Source of the DNA: Rhodospirillaceae bacterium | Lineage (GTDB): Bacteria; Pseudomonadota; Alphaproteobacteria; MPNO01; UBA2964 | Direction of reading: 5' to 3' | Length of the DNA: 22,784 nucleotides | Assembly: GCA_002712335.1 (NCBI GenBank) | Contig: PATI01000065.1 | Location: 15,103 to 37,886, forward strand | Part shown: in pieces, positions 17,255 through 22,784 of the stretch | How the letters are laid out: the number at the start of each line of letters is the position of its first letter | How positions within the stretch are numbered: the first letter of the stretch is position 1 | The notes under the pieces: model-generated | The model's database searches: none | Seen by the model: only the letters and a program-made list of their open reading frames with translations | Told to the model about the DNA's origin: nothing | Program-made: the position numbers and the translations under genes

Positions 17255-17719
17255 ATGAATATTAAAGTTGGAGACAAGGCACCACAATTTACCGCATTAA
17301 CAGATGACGACCAATCTCTCTCTTTAAGTGAATTGGGAGGGAAGTCTGTCGTTTTATTTTTTTATCCGAAAGATATGACACCTGGATGTACTAATGAAGC
17401 ATGTGACTTCAGGGACTCGTATAAAAAGTTTCTTGATATCAATTTTGAAATAGTTGGTATTTCTAAAGACAGCGTCAAACGTCATAAACAGTTTAAAGAA
17501 AAATTTAACCTACCCTTCTCTCTAATATCTGATGAGGACGGATCAATTTGTGAGGCATATGGGGTTTGGCAGGAAAAGAAGAATTACGGCAGAACTTACA
17601 TGGGTATTGTTCGATCTACCTTTTTAATTGATCCAGACGGCTTTGTAACCGCTATATGGCAAAACCTCCGTGTGAAAGGTCATATTAATAATGTTTTAGA
17701 GAAGGCGATAAATCTTTGA
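17255..17719 (+). CDS. bcp: Thioredoxin-dependent peroxiredoxin, BCP/PrxQ type
   Basis: 154 residues from ATG 17255 (MNIKVGDKAPQF), the usual start of this family. A GTG nine codons upstream (17228) is possible but adds an unrelated extension. The peroxidatic Cys45 and resolving Cys50 lie in MTPGCTNEACDFRD, the C-x4-C arrangement of atypical 2-Cys PrxQ/BCP enzymes, with the same positions as E. coli Bcp. FFYPKD precedes the active site and FLIDPDG closes the fold. It reduces hydroperoxides in the cytoplasm using thioredoxin. It is divergent from the AsmA-like gene and monocistronic. AAGAA upstream is a modest ribosome site. Confidence 0.95.
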   Translation: MNIKVGDKAPQFTALTDDDQSLSLSELGGKSVVLFFYPKDMTPGCTNEACDFRDSYKKFLDINFEIVGISKDSVKRHKQFKEKFNLPFSLISDEDGSICEAYGVWQEKKNYGRTYMGIVRSTFLIDPDGFVTAIWQNLRVKGHINNVLEKAINL

Positions 17720-18091
17720 ACAAAAACTTTCCAAAATTTATCCCTAAGCTCGGCAGTGGTTTTTTTAATCCAGCGCCCTAATTCCTAACTAAAAGTGTCA
17801 ACTCCATAAAAAATTATCACTTTTATAACCATAAATCATTTTTAGATATTTGAGAGATTGCTCTACTCAGCCATTTTCTCCAATCAAATTTATTAGTTAC
17901 TTCCAAAACAAAAACGCTATTTTTATTTTAAAGAAACAGAAGAGAATTGTTAAAAAGATTTTCACGAAAACCATAAACCACCATTGAAATCAAAAAACGT
18001 AAAAAATCTGCTGTGTACTAATTTTATTATAATTAATTATAAAATTAATGGTTTTCTTTACTAAGGTTAATTGATTCGTCTAAATTTAGAT
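17720..18091. other. AT-rich intergenic region before the transposase-like gene
   Basis: No gene was found in these 372 bases. A T-run at about 17759-17766 follows the peroxiredoxin gene without a clear stem. Several inverted repeats occur: AAAAGTG (17791-17797) with CACTTTT (17818-17824); GAAAACCAT (17966-17974) with ATGGTTTTC (18048-18056), which are perfect 9-mers 73 bases apart; and, inside that pair, the 12-base palindrome ATAATTAATTAT (18029-18040). The nested arrangement before a RAYT-type gene is suggestive, but the A/T-rich composition makes chance palindromes likely. Confidence 0.4.
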
Positions 18092-19036
18092 ATGTCTCGC
18101 CCTTTACGGATAGAATTTCCCGGTGCCACCTACCACATAACCGCTCGGGCCAATGCCAAACAGCGTCTTTTCACAAGTCCACGTGACGCAAAATACTTTC
18201 TGGATTTGCTCGAAAAAGAGATAGTACAGCAAAAATGGCTTTGCTATTCCTATTGCCTAATTGAAAGTCACTACCACCTTGTTATAGAAACGACAGAACC
18301 AAATCTCGGGCGTGGAATGGGAAGGCTGAACATGACTTATTCCCAATGGTTCGGACGCGAATATCAACAACCTGGTCATTTATTTAACGGACGTTATAAA
18401 ACAGTACTATTTCAAAAAACCCGCTATTTAAAAGAGGTCTGCAGACACGTTGTACTAAACCCGGTCCGTTTGGGGTTAGTTAAAAATGCTGACCAATGGC
18501 GTTGGTCAAGTTATCGTCCCCTTGCTAATGGCTCTACCGAGCCCAAATGGCTAAATCAAAATTGGTTAGACGAGCAGTTTCAAGGAAACTCCATTTATTC
18601 AAATAAGAATTGGCAAAAATATGTATTACAGGACAAGTCTAATTTGTCACCATGGGACAACATTCGGTCGGGACAATACCTAGGGGATGAAAAATATCTT
18701 GATAATATATCAAAAAAAATAATTGGTTTACCATTAGAACAAATCCCAAAAAGGGTGGTAAGACCAAATCGTCCTAGTCCACAAAAGGTGCTAAAGTCTT
18801 TATCTGCCGCTAGTGGAATAACAGAAAAAGAATTGCTGAACCGAAAATTTTCGCAAGATGGATTCCGAGCTGCTGTTTATTTGTTGCGTCGGGCAAGTAA
18901 CCTTCCATTGAAGGAAGTTGCTCGAATGGGGAATGTTTCAGAAAGTCGAATATCGCAAATACAAAAGGCAATAGACGACAAAGGGGGTATTAGCGCTGCA
19001 TGTCCTTGGGGAAAATCACTAACGAAATTACTTTAG
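18092..19036 (+). CDS. RAYT / IS200-like HUH transposase with DnaA-like C-terminus, Tyr position replaced by His
   Basis: 314 residues from ATG 18092, where MSRPLRIEFPGATYHIT is the standard start of REP-associated tyrosine transposases; a TTG seven codons upstream is less likely. The HUH metal motif is intact as His60-Tyr-His62 (IESHYHLVIE). LFNGRYK (98-104) and LNPVRLGLV (122-130) are family blocks. In RAYTs the nucleophile is a Tyr five residues before the Pro of that block (RYIxLNP; Tyr115 in E. coli). Here it is His119 (CRHVVLNP, codon CAC). The C-terminal part (about 235-300) resembles the DnaA helix-turn-helix. It is a single-copy-style gene without terminal repeats of an IS. It may be a domesticated DNA-binding protein; activity is doubtful. 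Confidence 0.85.
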   Translation: MSRPLRIEFPGATYHITARANAKQRLFTSPRDAKYFLDLLEKEIVQQKWLCYSYCLIESHYHLVIETTEPNLGRGMGRLNMTYSQWFGREYQQPGHLFNGRYKTVLFQKTRYLKEVCRHVVLNPVRLGLVKNADQWRWSSYRPLANGSTEPKWLNQNWLDEQFQGNSIYSNKNWQKYVLQDKSNLSPWDNIRSGQYLGDEKYLDNISKKIIGLPLEQIPKRVVRPNRPSPQKVLKSLSAASGITEKELLNRKFSQDGFRAAVYLLRRASNLPLKEVARMGNVSESRISQIQKAIDDKGGISAACPWGKSLTKLL

Positions 19037-19054
19037 TTTTATAGGCTTTATTTT

Positions 19055-19360
19055 CTATTTTCCGACACAATTTGGCGACCCGATAATTTTACCAGAACGC
19101 TGCGACCATTCTTCTATAGTGTGCGCCTGAATTGACAGGGCATGAATTGATCTCTCCAATTCTTCCTTTAGAAGAGAATTTATCATTTGATGTCTTTCAA
19201 TTCGTGATTTCTTATTGAAGATGGCAGAAACCACTATCACCTTGAAATGAGATTCCGAATTTGGTGGAACATTATGCATGTTGCTCTCATTTAAAACTTG
19301 GAGCCAAGTTGGCTGAAAAGCATTTTTAAGTTTTGATTCTAAAGACCTTTGTACCTGCAT
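19055..19360 (-). CDS. bolA: BolA family protein
   Basis: A 101-residue BolA. Visible family blocks are LESKLKNAFQP near the start, VLNESNMHNVPPNSESHFKV (22-41), RIERHQMINSLLKEEL (53-68) and IHALSIQAHTIEEW (72-85). The histidines in RHQ and IHA are the usual conserved ones. BolA proteins partner with monothiol glutaredoxins to bind [2Fe-2S] and affect iron signalling, cell shape and stress response. No glutaredoxin gene is adjacent here. It starts 16 bases after the prfB stop in the same direction, so it is probably co-transcribed with prfB, and converges with the RAYT-like gene (18-base gap). Confidence 0.95.
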   Translation of the reverse strand: MQVQRSLESKLKNAFQPTWLQVLNESNMHNVPPNSESHFKVIVVSAIFNKKSRIERHQMINSLLKEELERSIHALSIQAHTIEEWSQRSGKIIGSPNCVGK

Positions 19361-19376
19361 TTGTTATATGTTTCTT

Positions 19377-20487
19377 TCAATCACTTTTGTTTCCGATCCT
19401 TTGTGCCAGAGAAGCTGCCATAAATTCATCTAAATCACCATTTAAGACAGCTTGAGTATTACTTGTTTCAACTTCAGTTCTTAGGTCTTTCACCATCTGA
19501 TAGGGCTGTAAAACGTAAGACCTTATCTGATGACCCCACCCGATTTCAGTTTTGGAATCATGTTCGGCTTGGGCCTTTTCCTCTCTAATTTGTAATTCAC
19601 GTTCATATAATCTAGCTCTCAACATATCCAGGGCAGCCGCGCGATTACGATGTTGTGAACGATCATTTTGGCATTGGACAACAATTCCACTTGGAATATG
19701 GGTGATTCTAATAGCGCTATCCGTCTTGTTTACATGTTGTCCTCCCGCTCCAGATGCCCTGTACGTATCCACGCGCAAATCTTTTTCGTCAATATCGATT
19801 TCAATCGAATCATCTATTACCGGATAAACCCAAACACTCGAAAAACTAGTATGACGCCGAGAATTAGAGTCAAATGGTGAAATCCGAACAAGCCTGTGTA
19901 CTCCACTCTCAGTTTTAAGCCAACCATAAGCATTATGACCTAATATTTTTATTGTAGCTGATTTGATTCCCGCCTCTTCTCCAGGACTTTCTTCTAACCA
20001 CTCTGTCTTATAACTATGCGCTTCAGCCCACCGAAGATACATTCTCGCGAGCATTTGAGCCCAATCCTGAGATTCCGTTCCACCAGCACCAGCATGAATT
20101 TCTAAAAAACAGTCGTTACTATCTACCTCTCCAGACAAAAGTGTCTCAAGCTCTTGTTTAGCGGCGCGTTCACGTAAAGCATTAAGAAGCCCTTCCGCTT
20201 CTTCCAACACACTATCATCAGAATCTTCCTCACCTAGTTCAATTAGTGTGACACTATCCTCAAGCTCTTGTTCAATGCTTTTTACATTATTAATAAACTG
20301 CTCAAGCTGTGTCCTCTCACGCATAAGAGATTGAGCCTTTTTTTGATCAGACCAAAGGACAGGATCCTCGGCTTCAGCATTAAGTTCATCTAATCTTCTA
20401 AGGGCAATATCCCAGTCAAAGGTGCCTCCTTAGCAATACGATCGATTGCTGAATTTCATCAATTAAAACCTGATTCTCAGCCCTCAT
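19377..20487 (-). CDS. prfB: Peptide chain release factor 2, with programmed +1 frameshift
   Basis: Translation starts at ATG 20487, seven bases after AAGGTGA, and runs 23 codons to CTT TGA C. A +1 shift at 20421-20415 joins it to a 346-codon frame that ends at 19377, giving 369 residues, the normal RF2 length. Reading the second frame alone from an internal Met (20324) would lose the N-terminal helices. The SPF tripeptide that reads UAA/UGA is in RISPFDSNS and the peptidyl-hydrolysis GGQ is in [13 protein letters not shown]2 binds the ribosomal A site and releases the chain. It lies 59 bases after the PBP1A stop and 16 before bolA. This is an intact gene, not a frameshift mutant. Confidence 0.97.
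20415..20430 (-). promoter_or_regulatory. RF2 autoregulatory +1 frameshift site
   Basis: The minus strand reads AGGAGG (20430-20425), CAC, CTT (20421-20419), TGA (20418-20416), C. The internal Shine-Dalgarno sits three bases before the slippery CTT, the same spacing as in E. coli (AGGGGGTATCTTTGAC). TGAC is a poor stop context. Low RF2 lets the ribosome slip to the +1 frame, so RF2 controls its own synthesis. Confidence 0.95.
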
Positions 20488-20546
20488 TAAATTTTCACCT
20501 TAGCTTGCCATATAATAATATAGGATACGATTATTTAGATCCAAAA

Positions 20547-22784
20547 CTAATATAATCCATGGAATTCTCCAAGCGGAGATACCGGTTTTCTTATAATCTC
20601 CAACCCGTCCGAACCAGGTGTGAACGCTTTTTGAATAGTTGTTTTAGGCTCGGTACCCGCCTTGAAGGCCTCAAGTATTACAAACCTATCACCTCGCTTA
20701 GAGCGCTTACCTGTTAAAGGGTTTACCCTGACGAAACGAATACCATTGGGCACACGAAATGGAATCGATGGCTTTCCAATTAATGCGGCTTTCATGAAAT
20801 CACGAAATATAGGAACAGCGACAGAAGAACCCGTTTCCGTTTTACCCAAAGATTTTGGTTTATCAAAACCCACAAATACCCCGACAGTTAAATCGGGTGA
20901 AAACCCAACAAACCATGTATCCATATTATTATTGGTAGTACCTGTCTTGCCTCCCAATGGCGTTCCAACAACCCTTATTCTTCTTCCCGTACCCCTCTGT
21001 ATAACCCCTTCAAGCATAGATACTATTTGAAAGGCACTTCTGGGATCAGCTAGTATTGTCCGATCATCTTTAATTCGAGGAACTTCTTGCCCATCCCATT
21101 TTATATTTTTGCAAAATGGACATTCCCGCTTTTCATGTCGAAAGACTGTTTTACCTAATCTATCTTGGACACGATCAATTAAGGTAGGTACAATTTTTTT
21201 TCCCCCATTAACTAACATTGCATATGCTGATGTAAGTTTAATAAGTGTTGTTTCCATTGCTCCTAAAGACATAGATAAAAAAGTGGATACATTATTTGAA
21301 ATTCCAAATCGACGAGCATAAGTGGACACCACATCCATTCCAACGGCTTGAGCCAACCTTACCGTCATTAAATTTCGCGATTTCTCAACACCCAGCCGAA
21401 GAGGACTGGGACCATAAAATTTTTTGGTGTAATTAGCTGGTTTCCACTGGCGCTCTCCGCCCCCTTGATCAATTACGAAAGGAGCATCAAGTATTTTACT
21501 GGCCGGAGTAAAACCCCTTTCCATCGCTGCTAAATAAACGAATGGTTTAAAGGCAGATCCAGGTTGACGCTTTGCCTGAGTTACTCGGTTATACTCACTT
21601 CTCCCAAATGCAAAACCACCGCTCATGGCGAGAACCCGGCCGGTATGTGGATCAATGGCCACAAGACCTCCTTCTACTTCCGGTATTTGTCTCAAACCAT
21701 ATGTATCATAAATTTTTCTTGTTCTATTTTTATTTAATTTTAAATTTTCTACATAAATTACATCTAAAGCACTTAATACTTGTTCCGGTTTCTGGATTGG
21801 AATCCCAAGCCGCCCATCCACACGCATAGCACGGGCCCATTTTAGTTCTTCAAGGGGTATCACACCTTTTTTTCCGCTAGCTAAACCAATGATGGCACTA
21901 TTTTTTTTGAAAGCTAACACCACCGCCTTCTTCCAGTTCGGCCGAGACGCTGCAAGCCAACTCGGAATCGGAGCCTCAGAAATGGACTTTTGCCAATTTT
22001 CAATAGAATCCAATTTTCTTAAAGCACCCCGCCACCCGTGCCGACGATCATAACGTATTAGGCCTTCTTGGAGAGCTAACTCTGCCTTTATTTGCAACGA
22101 TGGCACTAGAGTAGTTCGGACTGACAATCCACCACCATAAAGATCCACCTCTCCAAATTTTTGTCTCAATTCGCGGCGAACCTCTTCAACAAAATAGTCT
22201 GCGCGCGCAATTGCCGGTCCCGTTTGTTCTCTAATAACGATTGGTGAATTCTTCAACTTTTCCCCTAATGTTTTTGTTATATGTCCGTCTTGTATCATTC
22301 GACCTATAACATAATTACGCCTAATTTTTGCAGCTTTAGGATTTTTTAATTGGTGGTAGTTATTAGGAGCCTTTGGCAAACCAGCAATAAAAGCAATCTC
22401 GGGTAAACTCAATTTATCGAGTGGTCTATCAAAATAATTTAGAGCAGCGGCAGCTACACCATATGAACCAAAACCAAGGTATATTTGATTTAAGTAAAGC
22501 TCTAAAATTCGATTTTTTGAAAGAGTTCGATCGATTCGAAATGCTAGGATTGCTTCTTTAATTTTTCTATCTATGGAAACTTCATTAGTCAAAAGAAAGT
22601 TTTTGGCTACTTGTTGGGTAATTGTTGAAGCACCTACTAACCGTTGACCAGTTCCTAGTCTCTTTAAATTGATCAAAACCGCCCTTCCTATGCCAAGAAA
22701 ATCTATCCCCTGATGCTCAAAAAAATTTTTATCTTCCGCGGACAAAAAAGCTTGTACTACTAAGCGGGGTATTGATTCTATCGG
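20547..22784 (-). CDS. mrcA: Penicillin-binding protein 1A, bifunctional (5' end beyond window)
   Basis: The frame is open to the right edge, giving 745 visible residues; the cytoplasmic tail and membrane anchor are off the window. The transglycosylase (GT51) domain begins at once: EDKNFFEHQGID with catalytic Glu17, then GASTITQQVAKN, RKIKEAILA, and NQIYLGFGSYGVAAAA. The transpeptidase domain has the nucleophile Ser410 in PGSAFKPF, Ser469-Arg-Asn471 and Lys613-Thr-Gly in GGKTGTTNN. It polymerises and cross-links peptidoglycan on the periplasmic side of the inner membrane. The TTG at 22745 is an internal leucine, not the start. prfB and bolA follow in the same direction. Between the domains lies an insert (about residues 240-350) typical of PBP1A. 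Confidence 0.96.
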   Translation of the reverse strand, partial: PIESIPRLVVQAFLSAEDKNFFEHQGIDFLGIGRAVLINLKRLGTGQRLVGASTITQQVAKNFLLTNEVSIDRKIKEAILAFRIDRTLSKNRILELYLNQIYLGFGSYGVAAAALNYFDRPLDKLSLPEIAFIAGLPKAPNNYHQLKNPKAAKIRRNYVIGRMIQDGHITKTLGEKLKNSPIVIREQTGPAIARADYFVEEVRRELRQKFGEVDLYGGGLSVRTTLVPSLQIKAELALQEGLIRYDRRHGWRGALRKLDSIENWQKSISEAPIPSWLAASRPNWKKAVVLAFKKNSAIIGLASGKKGVIPLEELKWARAMRVDGRLGIPIQKPEQVLSALDVIYVENLKLNKNRTRKIYDTYGLRQIPEVEGGLVAIDPHTGRVLAMSGGFAFGRSEYNRVTQAKRQPGSAFKPFVYLAAMERGFTPASKILDAPFVIDQGGGERQWKPANYTKKFYGPSPLRLGVEKSRNLMTVRLAQAVGMDVVSTYARRFGISNNVSTFLSMSLGAMETTLIKLTSAYAMLVNGGKKIVPTLIDRVQDRLGKTVFRHEKRECPFCKNIKWDGQEVPRIKDDRTILADPRSAFQIVSMLEGVIQRGTGRRIRVVGTPLGGKTGTTNNNMDTWFVGFSPDLTVGVFVGFDKPKSLGKTETGSSVAVPIFRDFMKAALIGKPSIPFRVPNGIRFVRVNPLTGKRSKRGDRFVILEAFKAGTEPKTTIQKAFTPGSDGLEIIRKPVSPLGEFHGLY

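Noticed and set aside
17745..17770. Rho-independent terminator after the peroxiredoxin gene
   Set aside because: There is a T-run but no convincing stem before it.
18029..18040. ATAATTAATTAT palindrome as an operator or origin element
   Set aside because: It consists only of A and T in a very A/T-rich gap; such palindromes are expected by chance.
19377..20324. prfB as a 315-residue protein starting at an internal Met
   Set aside because: The frame continues 31 codons upstream with RF2-like sequence ([12 protein letters not shown]...), and the canonical frameshift site joins it to a leader with a good ribosome site at 20487.
20547..22745. Start of PBP1A at 22745
   Set aside because: The codon is TTG inside the conserved AFLSAEDKNFF block; the frame stays open to the window edge with matching family sequence.
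1..22784. CRISPR array, rRNA, phage genes, toxin-antitoxin pair or complete insertion sequence
   Set aside because: I looked for regular spaced repeats, conserved rRNA segments, terminal inverted repeats with target duplications and small paired genes, and saw none.

Overview
The window reads as chromosomal DNA of a low-GC alphaproteobacterium, probably marine and Rhodospirillales-like. The reasons are the elongator tRNA-Met sequence, the penicillin-binding protein 1A / release factor 2 neighbourhood, the anmK-tyrS neighbourhood, and an IscR-type regulator without the classical cysteine triad. Species cannot be named from sequence alone. Coding density is high, several gene pairs abut or overlap, and TTG or GTG starts are common.

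Left part (1-6100, all minus strand, transcribed right to left): a nucleotide-sugar and glycan cluster. In transcription order it holds gmd, a GDP-fucose-synthase-type epimerase/reductase, a DegT-fold enzyme with the PLP lysine replaced by histidine (ColD type), a GT10 fucosyltransferase-like enzyme, and an ABC exporter cut by the window edge. Gmd, a ColD-type 3-dehydratase and an Fcl/ColC-type epimerase/reductase are the three steps from GDP-mannose to GDP-L-colitose, a 3,6-dideoxyhexose. The GT10 enzyme is therefore a candidate transferase for that sugar rather than for fucose. The cluster begins beside the 3' end of a tRNA-Met(CAU) gene. Between them lies a 61-codon open frame that looks like the tail of a gene, which hints at an island junction.

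Middle (6341-9802): tRNA-Met, then a minus-strand operon of an Rrf2/IscR-like regulator, a group I cysteine desulfurase, a [2Fe-2S] ferredoxin and mnmA. No Fe-S scaffold gene (iscU, sufB) is present here, so the desulfurase may feed sulfur to tRNA 2-thiolation as well as to clusters.

Right part (9803-22784), housekeeping genes: an alpha/beta hydrolase (+), anmK (-), an Fe(II)/2-oxoglutarate dioxygenase (+), tyrS (+), a 1031-residue AsmA/YhdP-like envelope protein (-), a PrxQ/BCP peroxiredoxin (+), a RAYT-type HUH transposase-like protein whose catalytic tyrosine position holds histidine (+), bolA (-), prfB with a programmed +1 frameshift (-), and mrcA/PBP1A (-, 5' end off the window). anmK, PBP1A and the AsmA-like protein point to cell-wall and envelope upkeep. 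No CRISPR array, rRNA or complete insertion sequence was seen. The most interesting items are the predicted dideoxysugar pathway with its GT10 transferase, the possibly dead RAYT, and the scaffold-less regulator-desulfurase-ferredoxin-mnmA operon.
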